Positions 9,850 through 18,947 of a DNA stretch of 64,000 nucleotides are shown piece after piece (within the stretch, counting starts at the first letter, position 1; each line of letters begins with the position of its first letter). A model generated the notes under the pieces. It saw only the letters and a list, made by a program, of their open reading frames with translations. It had not been told where the DNA came from and ran no database searches. The DNA comes from Herbaspirillum sp. alder98 (GTDB lineage Bacteria > Pseudomonadota > Gammaproteobacteria > Burkholderiales > Burkholderiaceae_D): the NCBI RefSeq assembly GCF_020179755.1, contig NZ_JAIUCY010000007.1, positions 62,001-126,000 of the forward strand. Direction: 5' to 3'. The translations under genes and the position numbers were made by a program.

Positions 9850-9930
9850 CTCGCTTTAGCCGCATTTATATGGGAGGTGAGTCCCGGCGCCCGCAAGCTG
9901 AGGTTGGTGAAACCATTCAAATCGGCGCAG
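9850..9930 (-). promoter_or_regulatory. SAM-II (SAM-alpha) riboswitch-like element upstream of metX
   Basis: Read on the minus strand, the P1 arms GCGCC and GGCGC enclose GATTTGAATGGTTTC... and CTTGCGG, and are followed 3' by ATAAATGCGGCTAAAGCG. These match the conserved pieces of the SAM-II/metA aptamer: GAUUU after P1, UUGC near the P1 3' side and the pseudoknot-forming AUAAAUGnnGCUAAA. It sits directly upstream of an intrinsic terminator and metX, the expected target gene. SAM-II was described mainly in Alphaproteobacteria, with a scattering elsewhere, so finding it in a betaproteobacterium is notable. The remaining flanks (9697-9795 and 9931-10088) show no gene. Confidence 0.8.
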
Positions 9931-10088
9931 TGATGCAAGAATACCGAACTCGGCCGCCATGAGCAAGTGCCGGGCGCTCACCGGGTCCTGACGGCGGTCA
10001 GGGCGACGGCGGTTTAGTCACCGGTAGCCCGTCGTGCCGGCGAAAGCGGCACCCGGCGGCGTTTTTTCGCCACGCCGGCAGCAGCACC

Positions 10089-11879
10089 TCATCGGCGCCG
10101 CGCCACCTTCACCTCGACCGCCTCGGGTTCTGCCGTCAAGGCCTGCAGTTGCGCCATCGCCGCTGCAATGGCCGCCGGTTCAGCGGCCCGCATGACCTTC
10201 TTGACCTGCGGCTCCAGCAATCGCAGGTCGCTGTTGAGGATTTCATTCTTGACCGACAACAACTGCGCCGGATGCATCGAGAATTCCAGCAACCCCATGC
10301 CCAGCAGAAGGCGGGTCCACTTGACGTCGCCCGCCATTTCGCCGCACACCGACACCGGTATGCCGGCGCGACGCCCCTGCGAGATCACGGTCGACAGCAG
10401 GAACAGCACCGCCGGATGCAATGGATCATAAAGATGCGCCACTTCGTGGTCGACGCGGTCGATCGCCAGCGCATATTGAATCAGGTCGTTGGTGCCGATC
10501 GACAGGAAATCCAGGCGCTTGATGAACAAGGGCAGGGCCAGCGCCGCCGCCGGGATCTCGATCATGGCGCCGACCGGGATCTCTTCATCGAACTTCTGCT
10601 TGCGGTCCCGCAGCTGCTGCTTGGCCTGCTCGATCATGCCCAGCGTCTGGTCGATCTCGAAGGCGTGCGCCAGCATCGGGATGAGCAACTTGATCGGCCC
10701 GAAGGCCGAGGCACGCAGGATCGCGCGCAGCTGCGTGAGGAACATCTGCGGTTCCGACAGGCAATACCGGATCGCCCGCAAACCCAGCGCTGGGTTCAGC
10801 GCCGTCTGCTCATCTTCGTCCAGCGGCTTGTCGGCGCCGACGTCGAGCGTGCGGATCGTCACCGGCCGGCCCTTCATGGCCACCACTGCCTGCTTGTAGG
10901 ACGCGAATTGTTCGTCTTCGGTCGGGAATTTCTCGAGGTGGCCGGCACGCCCCATGAACAGGAACTCGGAGCGGAACAGCCCGACGCCCACCGCCCCCGC
11001 CTCGAAGGCGGCGGCGCTGTCGGCCGGCAGTTCGATGTTGGCCAGCAGCGTGATGGGCTCGCCGTCCTGGGTCACCGCCGGGGTCTTCTTGAGCCGCATG
11101 AGCTTCTTGCGCTCGCGCAGCATGCGCTCCTGGCGTGCCCGGTACTGGGCCAGCACCAGCGGCGAGGGGTTCACGATCACCACGCCGGCGTCGCCGTCGA
11201 TGATCAGCACGTCATCGTGTTTGACCAACACCGAAGCGTTGTGCATGCCCACCGCGGCCGGAATGTCGAGACTGCGGGCGACGATGGCGGTATGCGAATT
11301 GGGGCCGCCCAGGTCGGTCACGAAACCGGCAAAGCTGCCATCGCGAAACTGCAGCATGTCGGCCGGCGAAATGTCGTGCGCCACCACGATGATGCTGGGT
11401 GCAGCGTCGCCGCTGGAGGGTGGCAACTGGATGGCGCTGCCGGTGAGCACCTTCAGGATGCGCTCGCCGACCTGCTGGATATCGGCCTTGCGTTCGCGCA
11501 GATAGGGGTCTTCGATCTCGTCGAACTGGGCCGACAATTCATCGATCTGGGTCACCAGCGCCCATTCGGCGTTGTAGTAGCGATGTCGAATGATGTTCTG
11601 CGGGACGTCCGACAGCATCGGGTCCGACAGGATCAGCGAATGCACGTCGATGAAAGCGCCCAGCTCGGCCGGCGCATCCTTGGGCAATTCACTGCGGATG
11701 GTATGCAATTCCTGATGCACCGCCTTGATCGCGTCGCGCAGCCGCTGGACTTCGGCCTCGACCTGGTCGCCCGCGATCAGGTAATGTTTGACGTCGAGCG
11801 CGGCCGGCGCCATCAAATGGGCACGCCCGATCGCGATGCCTTTCGACACCGCTATTCCGTGTAAGCTGAATGACGCCAT
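10089..11879 (-). CDS. ptsI: Phosphoenolpyruvate-protein phosphotransferase (PTS enzyme I)
   Basis: Autophosphorylates from phosphoenolpyruvate and passes the phosphate to HPr. The 596 residues contain the phospho-histidine motif GGPNSHTAIVARSL (about residues 191-204), the PEP-binding barrel with GLFRSEFLFMGR, the GTNDLIQYALAIDR signature and the active-site Cys in PVSVCGEMAGD near residue 500. It is 272 bp downstream of ptsH on the same strand. Without any sugar-specific EIIC here, the set probably serves a regulatory phosphorelay as in other Burkholderiales. Confidence 0.96.
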   Translation of the reverse strand: MASFSLHGIAVSKGIAIGRAHLMAPAALDVKHYLIAGDQVEAEVQRLRDAIKAVHQELHTIRSELPKDAPAELGAFIDVHSLILSDPMLSDVPQNIIRHRYYNAEWALVTQIDELSAQFDEIEDPYLRERKADIQQVGERILKVLTGSAIQLPPSSGDAAPSIIVVAHDISPADMLQFRDGSFAGFVTDLGGPNSHTAIVARSLDIPAAVGMHNASVLVKHDDVLIIDGDAGVVIVNPSPLVLAQYRARQERMLRERKKLMRLKKTPAVTQDGEPITLLANIELPADSAAAFEAGAVGVGLFRSEFLFMGRAGHLEKFPTEDEQFASYKQAVVAMKGRPVTIRTLDVGADKPLDEDEQTALNPALGLRAIRYCLSEPQMFLTQLRAILRASAFGPIKLLIPMLAHAFEIDQTLGMIEQAKQQLRDRKQKFDEEIPVGAMIEIPAAALALPLFIKRLDFLSIGTNDLIQYALAIDRVDHEVAHLYDPLHPAVLFLLSTVISQGRRAGIPVSVCGEMAGDVKWTRLLLGMGLLEFSMHPAQLLSVKNEILNSDLRLLEPQVKKVMRAAEPAAIAAAMAQLQALTAEPEAVEVKVARRR

Positions 11880-12151
11880 CGCGTTATCTCCTGCCTGGTT
11901 TTTTTATTCCGCCTTGTATGGTTCGCGGTAGCTTCGAAGAAGTTACCGAACAATGGCGTCTTTGGCAATCAGTGCGATTGCGGACCAGGCGTCATCGGAT
12001 ACAAGCGGACCGGCAGTTCCACCAAAAAGTTACTTCGAAGCGTGATCGGGCCGTGCACCAGCACATGGGCGGCACGGCTTCACCACAAACGCATCGCAAG
12101 AAACGTTCCAGCCGGATTGCTGCGACGCGCAAGCGCCGGAACCGTTTCTGC

Positions 12152-12421
12152 TTACTGGCCTTCGCCGAACTTGTCGTTGATCAACGCTTCCAGCGCAGTC
12201 AGCGCTTCCTGCTCGTCTTCACCGGTGGTCTCCAGCAAGATCACGCTGCCCTTGCCGGCGGCCAGCATCATCACGCCCATGATCGACTTGGCGTTGACGC
12301 GGCGCTTGTTGAAGGTCATCCAGACTTCGCTCTTGAACTTGCTGGCAAGCTGGGTAAATTTGGCGGAGGCGCGCGCATGCAGGCCGAGTTTATTGACGAT
12401 CTCTAATTCTTTTTGAATCAT
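12152..12421 (-). CDS. ptsH: Phosphocarrier protein HPr
   Basis: Carries phosphate from enzyme I to EIIA proteins. The 89-aa protein has the phosphorylatable His15 in NKLGLHARASAKF and Ser46 in the AKSIMGVMMLAAGKG motif, where Gram-positive HPr is modified by HPr kinase. It lies 37 bp downstream of the EIIA gene and 272 bp upstream of ptsI; that gap (11880-12151) contains no gene, only GC-rich sequence with an imperfect inverted repeat after the ptsH stop. Confidence 0.96.
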   Translation of the reverse strand: MIQKELEIVNKLGLHARASAKFTQLASKFKSEVWMTFNKRRVNAKSIMGVMMLAAGKGSVILLETTGEDEQEALTALEALINDKFGEGQ

Positions 12422-12458
12422 TTTTTTCTTTCTTCAGCTTTGCTTGTTTCAATCTGTC

Positions 12459-12869
12459 TCAGGCCGAGCTCGCCAGCCGAATGCGGTTGTCCACCCTTAC
12501 CGCACCGTTCTGGCCGCCGGCCAATGCCATTTCAACCACCACGTCCAGCGTATCGTTGCGATAGGTCAGTGCGCGCAGCAGCATCGGCAGGCTGATCCCG
12601 GCGATCACCTGGACGTTCTCGAGCCCGCACAGGAAACCGGTGCAGTTCGATGGCGTCCCGCCCATCACATCGGTGATCACCAATACGCCGCTGCCGTCAT
12701 CGAGCCGCTTGACGGCTTCGATGGCCAGCTTCTGCACATCGGCCGGATTCTGGTCGGCGATCACGTCAATGGCCTCGATACGTTCGGGCGCGCTACGGAA
12801 CACATGCGTGGCCGCAGCCAGAAATGCTTGCCCCAGCGGGGCGTGCGTCAAAAGAATGATACCGACCAT
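12459..12869 (-). CDS. PTS mannose-family EIIA domain protein
   Basis: Stand-alone EIIA of the mannose/sorbose superfamily that would accept phosphate from HPr. The start at 12869 gives 136 aa beginning MVGIILLTHAPLGQAFL with the active-site histidine at residue 9; an upstream in-frame extension reads through the gshB end and is rejected. The conserved VLVITDVMGGTPSNC segment follows. No EIIB or EIIC partners are nearby, which is the usual betaproteobacterial layout and points to regulation rather than sugar uptake. Confidence 0.9.
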   Translation of the reverse strand: MVGIILLTHAPLGQAFLAAATHVFRSAPERIEAIDVIADQNPADVQKLAIEAVKRLDDGSGVLVITDVMGGTPSNCTGFLCGLENVQVIAGISLPMLLRALTYRNDTLDVVVEMALAGGQNGAVRVDNRIRLASSA

Positions 12870-12936
12870 GGAATTGTTGCCATCGAATGCGACGCGCTTT
12901 ACCGGGAGCAGCCCGTCATGCTCTACCGAACCCATT

Positions 12937-13893
12937 TTACGCACCTGCGGCCGAACCCACCGCCGCCTCGAGCGCATCGACGAACATCGCCGCGACATCG
13001 AACCCGGTCTGCTGGGTGATTTCCTGGAAGCAGGTGGGACTGGTGACGTTGATCTCGGTCAGGTAGTCGCCGATGGCGTCCAGCCCGACCAGCAACAAGC
13101 CACGTGCAAACAGGATCGGCGCCAGTGCCTCGCCGATCTCGATATCCCGCGCCGACGCCGGCTGCGCGCGCCCCAGGCCACCTGCGGCCAGATTGCCCCG
13201 CACCTCGCCCCCCTGGGGAATACGCGCCAGCACATTGGGCACCACCTTGCCGCCGATCAACAGGATACGCTTGTCGCCGGCACTGATCTGGGGAATAAAA
13301 CGCTGCGCCATGATCGTGCGTTGACCGTTATCGGTCAGCGTCTCGATGATCGCGCCCAGGTTCATGCCATCGTCCTTGACGCGGAAGATGCCCATGCCGC
13401 CCATGCCATCGAGCGGCTTGAGGATGACGTCGCGATGCTCGGCGTGAAACGCACGCAGCCGCTTTTCGTCGCGCGTGACCAGGGTCGGCGCCGTGTATTG
13501 CGGAAACTGGGCAATCGCCAGCTTCTCGTTGTGGCTGCGAATCGCTTCCGGCTTGTTGAATACCCGCGCACCCTGCTTCTCGGCCAGCTCGAGCAGGTAG
13601 GTGGTATAGATGTATTCCATGTCGAACGGCGGGTCCTTGCGCACGATCACCGCATCGAACTCGGACAGAAACACCGACGCCGGCTTGTCGGCCCGATACC
13701 AGTCGTCCTCTTCTCCGGTGAGGCTGACCTTGAAGGCATTGGCGGTCACCAGGCCGCTCTCGAGCACCAGGTCGGTCTGCTCGAAGGCATAGATGACGTG
13801 GCCGCGACGAGCAGCCTCGCGCATCATGGCAAAAGTCGAGTCCTTGTAGGTCTTGAAGGTCTCGAGCGGGTCAGCGAGAAAGGCGATTTTCAT
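12937..13893 (-). CDS. gshB: Glutathione synthetase
   Basis: ATP-grasp enzyme that joins glycine to gamma-glutamylcysteine. The start at 13893 (MKIAFLADPLETFKTYKDSTFAMMREAARRGH) gives 318 aa, the usual length. The ATP-grasp core shows FNKPEAIRSHNEKL, VILKPLDGMGGMGIFRV and the C-terminal EINVTSPTCFQEI metal-binding strand. It follows gshA by 45 bp on the same strand, so both steps of glutathione synthesis are encoded together. Confidence 0.96.
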   Translation of the reverse strand: MKIAFLADPLETFKTYKDSTFAMMREAARRGHVIYAFEQTDLVLESGLVTANAFKVSLTGEEDDWYRADKPASVFLSEFDAVIVRKDPPFDMEYIYTTYLLELAEKQGARVFNKPEAIRSHNEKLAIAQFPQYTAPTLVTRDEKRLRAFHAEHRDVILKPLDGMGGMGIFRVKDDGMNLGAIIETLTDNGQRTIMAQRFIPQISAGDKRILLIGGKVVPNVLARIPQGGEVRGNLAAGGLGRAQPASARDIEIGEALAPILFARGLLLVGLDAIGDYLTEINVTSPTCFQEITQQTGFDVAAMFVDALEAAVGSAAGA

Positions 13894-13938
13894 GTTGCTT
13901 TGGGTCCTGTCCTGGCGGGTCGGCAAAATGCCGGCGCC

Positions 13939-15237
13939 TCAATATACTTCCGGGTTGGGGTCGGTCTTTTCCATTTCCAGCGAGGCCGCCAGCAACGCCA
14001 GCCGGGCCACTACGCCGTACATGTAGAAGCGATTGGGCGCGGTGGTGCCGGGCTTGGCCATCATATCCGGCAGCGCATGCTGCTGGGCGAACGCCAGCGG
14101 CACGAAATGCGCGCCGGGGGCGTTGAGGTTCTCGTTGACGTCGCGGTCGGCATGCACCCGATAGAAGCCACCCACCACGTAGCGGTCGATCATGTAGACC
14201 ACCGGCTCGGCTACCGCCTCGTTGATGCGCTCGAATGAATGCACGCCTTCCTGCACCACCAGCTCCGAGACTTCGAGGCCTTCCTTGCCCACCAGCAGCT
14301 TGGTGCGCTGCTTGCGGCTGAAGTCCTTGACCTCGCTGGCGTCCTTGACCGTCATGATGCCCATGCCATAGGTGCCGGCATTGGCCTTGACGATCACGAA
14401 GGGCTGCTCCTTGATGCCGTATTCCTTGTATTTCTTGCGGATCTTCGACAACAGGGCCGACACGCTGTCGGCCAGCGCGTCGCTGCCGCTGTCTTCCCGC
14501 AGATCGACTTCACCCACGCGGGCATACAGGGGATTGAGCATCCACGGATCGACCTCGACCATCTTGGCGAACTTCTTGCAGATCTCGTCGTAGGCGGCAA
14601 AGTGGTTGCTCTTGCGGCGCAGCGCCCAGCCGGCGTGCAGCGGCGGCAGCAAGCTCTGCTCGTGCAAACCCTCCAGCACCGACGGGATGCCGATCGACAG
14701 ATCATTGTTGAGCAGCACGGTACAGGGATCGAAGTTCTTCAGGCCGACCCGGCGGCCGTTGCTGGAGCGCTCCAGCGGCTCCAGCTTGATGCTGGTGCCA
14801 TCGGGCAACTCGATCTCGCGCGACTTGGTCACGCCCGGCGCAAGCGTCCCCAGCCGCACGTTCAGGCCGGTCTGCCGGAAGATCTGCATCAGGCGGCCGA
14901 TGTTCTGCAGGTAGAAGGAGTTGCCGGTGTGGTTTTCCGGGATCAGCAGCAGATTCTTGGCATCCGGGCAATACTTTTCGATGGCAGCCATGGCCGCCTG
15001 CACCGCCAGCGGCAGCATCTCGGGCGACAGATTGTTGAACCCGCCCGGGAACAGGTTGGTATCGACCGGCGCCAGCTTGAAGCCGGCGTTGCGCAGGTCG
15101 ACCGAGCAATAGAAGGGCGGCGTGTGCTCTTGCCATTCCATGCGGAACCAGCGTTCGATGGCCGGCGTCGCACCCAGGATTTTTTTCTCGAGCTCCAGCA
15201 GGGGGCCGTTCAGAGCGGTGACGAGATGGGGGACCAT
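13939..15237 (-). CDS. gshA: Glutamate-cysteine ligase (proteobacterial GshA type, PF08886-like)
   Basis: Makes gamma-glutamylcysteine from glutamate and cysteine. The start at 15237 (MVPHLVTALNGPLLELEKKILG) yields 432 aa. Recognisable blocks are FYCSVDLRNAGFKLAPVDTNLFPGGFNNL, LLIPENHTGNSFYLQN, VIVKANAGTYGMGIMTV and GGFYRVHADRDVNENLNAPG, typical of the betaproteobacterial ligase family rather than the E. coli GshA type. It is the first gene of the gshA-gshB pair. Confidence 0.92.
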   Translation of the reverse strand: MVPHLVTALNGPLLELEKKILGATPAIERWFRMEWQEHTPPFYCSVDLRNAGFKLAPVDTNLFPGGFNNLSPEMLPLAVQAAMAAIEKYCPDAKNLLLIPENHTGNSFYLQNIGRLMQIFRQTGLNVRLGTLAPGVTKSREIELPDGTSIKLEPLERSSNGRRVGLKNFDPCTVLLNNDLSIGIPSVLEGLHEQSLLPPLHAGWALRRKSNHFAAYDEICKKFAKMVEVDPWMLNPLYARVGEVDLREDSGSDALADSVSALLSKIRKKYKEYGIKEQPFVIVKANAGTYGMGIMTVKDASEVKDFSRKQRTKLLVGKEGLEVSELVVQEGVHSFERINEAVAEPVVYMIDRYVVGGFYRVHADRDVNENLNAPGAHFVPLAFAQQHALPDMMAKPGTTAPNRFYMYGVVARLALLAASLEMEKTDPNPEVY

Positions 15238-15425
15238 ATAAAACCTTAACGATATATAAATGCCGGCGGCGATTGCTGATTTTAGCGGATTCCTGAAATC
15301 GTGTTGCATCGCGCAAGACACACCGTTGCCGCCAGGCACGGAGGGATCGGATGTTGTAGATGGCGGCGCTTCGATGGTTTTAAAGAGTCCGACTCATTTA
15401 GTCGGGATTAAAATGGCCGCGCCCA

Positions 15426-15455
15426 AGAAAAAAGGCGCCCCGCAGGGCGCCTTGA
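15426..15455 (-). terminator. Intrinsic terminator after amtB
   Basis: Minus-strand stem AAGGCGCC/GGCGCCTT (8 bp, 6-nt loop CTGCGG) followed by TTTTTTC, 45 bp downstream of the amtB stop codon. It closes the torF-glnK-amtB operon. The rest of the 15238-15499 gap shows no gene and should hold the gshA promoter. Confidence 0.9.
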
Positions 15456-15499
15456 AAAGAGACCGTTGCCGGTCCCGAAGGAATAAACCTTTGATCGGA

Positions 15500-17026
15500 T
15501 CAGTGATAGGCCGATTCGCCGTGGCTGGAGATATCCAGGCCTTCGCGCTCTTCCTCTTCGGTCACACGCAGGCCGATGACGACGTCGACGATCTTGAAGG
15601 CGATGAACGACACCACGCCCGACAGGATCAACGTGGTCAGTACGCCCTGGAACTGGATCCAGACCTGGCCACCGATCGAGTAATCCGGCGACACGGCGTT
15701 GGCCACGTAGTCATAGATACCGGTGCCGCCCAGGCTTGGCGCTGCGAACACGCCAGTCAGGATCGCGCCCAGGATACCGCCCACGCCGTGCACGCCGAAC
15801 ACATCCAGTGCATCGTCAGCGCCCAGCAGCTTCTTCAGGCCAGTCACGCCCCACAGGCACAGCAGGCCAGCGATCAGGCCGATGACGACGGCGCCGATCA
15901 CACCCACGAAGCCGGCAGCCGGGGTGATTGCCACCAGGCCGGCAACTGCACCCGAAGCGCCACCCAGCATCGAAGGCTTGCCCTTGCCGATCCACTCGCC
16001 GAAGCTCCACGACAGCACTGCTGCAGCGGTTGCCAGGATGGTGTTGATGAAGGCGACGGCAGCACCGCCGTTGGCTTCCAGGCCCGAACCGGCGTTGAAG
16101 CCGAACCAGCCGAACCACAGCAGCGAGGCACCGACCATGGTCAGGGTCAGGCTATGCGGCTTGAAGGCTTCCTTGCCGAAACCGACGCGCTTGCCGATGA
16201 CATAGGCACCCACCAGGCCAGCCACGGCGGCATTGATGTGCACCACGGTGCCGCCGGCGTAATCCAGCGCGCCCTTCTGGAACAACCAACCCGAGATCGC
16301 AGTCGCCTTTTCAGCGGCGGCGGCATCGGTGAAGGCATCCGGACCAGGCCAGAACCAGACCATGTGCGCCATCGGCAGGTACGAGAAGGTGAACCACAGG
16401 ATCGAGAACAGGATCACGGCCGAGAACTTGATGCGTTCTGCGAAGGAGCCGATGATCAGCGCCACGGTGATGGCAGCGAACGCGCCCTGGAAGGCCACGA
16501 ACACCAGCTCGGGGATCACGACGCCCTTGCTGAACGTGGCGGTGTTGGAGTCACCCGTCAAGCCATGCAGGAATAGTCGATCGAAGCCGCCGAAGAAGGC
16601 GCTGCCCTCGGTGAACGCGATACTGTAGCCGTACACGAACCACAGGATGTAGATCAGCGAGAAGATCATGAAGCACTGCATCAGCACCGACAGCATGTTC
16701 TTGCTGCGCACCAGGCCGCCGTAGAACAGGCCCAGGCCTGGCAGTGTCATGAGGATCACGAATGCGGTACAAACCAGCATCCATGCGGTATCGCCCTTGT
16801 TGGGGACAGGTGCGGCAGCGGCAGCAGCGGCCGGTGCAGCAGCAGGTGCTGCGGCAGCCGGAGCAGCAGCAACAGCCTTGGGGGCTTCAACTGCAGCAGC
16901 AGCCGGTGCGGCAGCTGCTGCTTCTGGCTTGGGCGCGTCCTGCGCTTGTGCCGGCGCGGTAAAACCTACCGCCAACAACAGAGCGCCGATGGTCAGCGCG
17001 CTGGAAAACAGTTTCTTCATGCTCAT
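15500..17026 (-). CDS. amtB: Ammonium transporter AmtB
   Basis: Trimeric inner-membrane channel for ammonium. The 508-aa protein has a cleavable signal peptide (MSMKKLFSSALTIGALLLAVGFTAPAQAQ), an unusually long alanine-rich low-complexity stretch at about residues 30-75, then eleven membrane segments with FYGGLVRSKNMLSVLMQCF, the pore histidine-containing GGTVVHINAAVAG and VFGVHGVGGILGAILTG. It lies 15 bp downstream of glnK, whose product plugs the channel under nitrogen sufficiency, and is under the sigma54 promoter at 18252-18268. Confidence 0.97.
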   Translation of the reverse strand: MSMKKLFSSALTIGALLLAVGFTAPAQAQDAPKPEAAAAAPAAAAVEAPKAVAAAPAAAAPAAAPAAAAAAAPVPNKGDTAWMLVCTAFVILMTLPGLGLFYGGLVRSKNMLSVLMQCFMIFSLIYILWFVYGYSIAFTEGSAFFGGFDRLFLHGLTGDSNTATFSKGVVIPELVFVAFQGAFAAITVALIIGSFAERIKFSAVILFSILWFTFSYLPMAHMVWFWPGPDAFTDAAAAEKATAISGWLFQKGALDYAGGTVVHINAAVAGLVGAYVIGKRVGFGKEAFKPHSLTLTMVGASLLWFGWFGFNAGSGLEANGGAAVAFINTILATAAAVLSWSFGEWIGKGKPSMLGGASGAVAGLVAITPAAGFVGVIGAVVIGLIAGLLCLWGVTGLKKLLGADDALDVFGVHGVGGILGAILTGVFAAPSLGGTGIYDYVANAVSPDYSIGGQVWIQFQGVLTTLILSGVVSFIAFKIVDVVIGLRVTEEEEREGLDISSHGESAYH

Positions 17027-17041
17027 TAGAATTCCCCTTTT

Positions 17042-17392
<351 letters not shown>

Positions 17393-18190
17393 TTAGAAAG
17401 TTTTGCTGAGGGAGACGACAAAGCCCTTCTTGCCGACATTCTTCGCGCCATCCGACGTTGGCGTCACGTTCACGCCGTTCTTCAGGTCGGTGCCGAGGTA
17501 AGCCACGCCCAGGGTCACGCCGGCCAGTTCGTCGAAGGTCTTGGACACGCCGACCTTCCAGTCGGTGTAGCTGTACTGGCTGTTGCCAACGCCGGCGGTG
17601 CTACCCTTGACGGTCTGATGACCCAGGTGCAGGCCCAGCATGACGCCGTACCAGGTTTCGATGTTGGCGCCCAGGTCGTAATACTGGCTGTTCTTGCTGT
17701 CGACGGTGCCGAACAGGTTGGTCAGCGCGTGCGAATACTTGAAGTAGACCGGGCCATAACCGATCTGGCCATACAGTTCGAAGGTGTTGGCGTTCTTGGC
17801 GCCGCTGTTGGCCAGGGTGTTGCCCGGATAGTAGTAGTACAGGCCGCCCACGTCATAGGTGAAGCCGCCGCCGATGTCACCGCGCTTGCCGCCGTAGATA
17901 TCCCACTCGATATTGCCCTTGGTGTTGGTGCCGGTATTGGTGCCGGCATCCTTGATCCACTTGATGTTGGTCAGCCAGGTGCCTGCGTACAGGCCGGTCG
18001 GGTTGTGCGTGTAGTCCGCGCCAACCTGCAGTGCGGGATCAAAACGGGTCTGGGTCAGGCCGCGATAGCGGTAATCGTTGACTACGGCTGCGTTGAAGCT
18101 GAATTCGTTGTCCGGCTTTGCGTCTTCCGCGCGGGCCACGGTCGAGACGAACGATGCGGCGATGGCTGCTGCAAGAATCAGTTTCTTCAT
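17393..18190 (-). CDS. TorF-family putative outer-membrane porin
   Basis: The 265-aa product starts with a signal peptide ending ARA-ED (about residue 21) and continues as a beta-barrel-like sequence rich in alternating aromatic residues (DYRYRGLTQTRFDPALQVGADYTH) and ends in KTF, a typical outer-membrane C-terminal phenylalanine. The family (gcw_chp/TorF) is regularly linked to glnK-amtB in betaproteobacteria, suggesting an outer-membrane route for a nitrogen source; substrate is unknown. It is the first gene of the nitrogen operon, 12 bp before glnK. Confidence 0.88.
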   Translation of the reverse strand: MKKLILAAAIAASFVSTVARAEDAKPDNEFSFNAAVVNDYRYRGLTQTRFDPALQVGADYTHNPTGLYAGTWLTNIKWIKDAGTNTGTNTKGNIEWDIYGGKRGDIGGGFTYDVGGLYYYYPGNTLANSGAKNANTFELYGQIGYGPVYFKYSHALTNLFGTVDSKNSQYYDLGANIETWYGVMLGLHLGHQTVKGSTAGVGNSQYSYTDWKVGVSKTFDELAGVTLGVAYLGTDLKNGVNVTPTSDGAKNVGKKGFVVSLSKTF

Positions 18191-18251
18191 GACATCCCTC
18201 TGGTTTGTTTATTGAACAATTAAAGTCGTTTTTGTGTTTGCCCAAACCATG

Positions 18252-18268
18252 TAGCAGGAGCCGTGCCA
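18252..18268 (-). promoter_or_regulatory. Sigma54 promoter of torF-glnK-amtB
   Basis: Minus-strand TGGCACG-N5-TGCTA places the invariant GG and GC exactly 12 bp apart, matching the RpoN -24/-12 consensus. Transcription would begin about 50 nt upstream of the porin start codon at 18190. Confidence 0.85.
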
Positions 18269-18341
18269 TGTCCTCACGTCATGGGGAACCGGTCTTTTTG
18301 AAAGAATGTGAGTTTTGTAACCAATTTTTACGCAGGCTTTT

Positions 18342-18384
18342 ACCAAAATAGTGCATAGGTGCGCAAAAAGCACGGTATTGGTGC
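18342..18384 (-). promoter_or_regulatory. NtrC-type enhancer sites
   Basis: Two GCAC/GTGC dyads lie about 90-130 bp upstream of the sigma54 promoter: GCACGGTATTGGTGC at 18370-18384, and TGCATAGGTGCGCA with adjoining ACCAAAATAGTGCA at 18342-18365. Spacing and sequence resemble NtrC sites (TGCACC-N5-GGTGCA). The rest of the 18191-18615 gap shows no gene apart from the ubiK promoter region. Confidence 0.65.
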
Positions 18385-18615
18385 GAACTAAATTAGTTTT
18401 TGACAATTTCTGGTAATACTGCCAATGATTTTTTGGTGCGATGCTTGAAATCACGCCTCGCTTCACCAAGTCGGATCACGAAATGAGGGAGTGCGAGAAT
18501 CATTCATTACGGCACGACTGCGCCGCTGCGCTGTCCTAACGACAGTTATTTGAGGTTTATGGAGTGTCCGGAAACGGCTAAACTTGCCGTCATAGCAAAA
18601 CCAAGGAGAATCAGC

Positions 18616-18861
18616 ATGGAAAAGCCGCAATTTTTTGAAGACCTGCAATCGAAAATCAACAAAGCAATCGAAAACTCGCCGGCCAAGGACATCGAGAAGA
18701 ACGTCAAGGCCATGCTGAGCCAGGGCTTTTCCAAGCTCGACCTGGTCACCCGCGAGGAATTCGATATCCAGGCCCAGGTACTGGCCAAGACCCGTGCCCG
18801 CCTGGAAGCGCTCGAAACCCGGGTCGCCGCGCTGGAAGCGCAGCAGAAGCAGACTCAATAA
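18616..18861 (+). CDS. ubiK: Ubiquinone biosynthesis accessory factor UbiK (YqiC/BMFP family)
   Basis: Small coiled-coil protein that helps the cytosolic Ubi complex in aerobic ubiquinone synthesis. The ATG at 18616 has AAGGAG 7-8 nt upstream and gives 81 aa. The sequence shows the amphipathic membrane-fusogenic N-terminus (FFEDLQSKINKAIENSP), the DIEKNVKAMLSQGFSKLDLVTREEFD block and a C-terminal coiled coil with LEALETRVAALEAQ, which trimerises in homologues. Confidence 0.92.
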   Translation: MEKPQFFEDLQSKINKAIENSPAKDIEKNVKAMLSQGFSKLDLVTREEFDIQAQVLAKTRARLEALETRVAALEAQQKQTQ

Positions 18862-18947
18862 GCGTTCAACGGCCGCCGGCCAGTACCCCCGCGCAGGTAT
18901 CGGGGCCGCTGGCTGCCGCCGGCAATACCCATCCCCGCGAGAGAAAA

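Noticed and set aside
10149..11864. 571-codon plus-strand frame
   Set aside because: Antisense to ptsI, rich in Arg/His/Gln as typical of shadow frames.
14239..15249. 336-codon plus-strand frame
   Set aside because: Antisense to gshA.
16800..16940. Repetitive GCAGCAGCC-type DNA
   Set aside because: This is the alanine-rich N-terminal linker of AmtB, low complexity within a gene, not an independent repeat.
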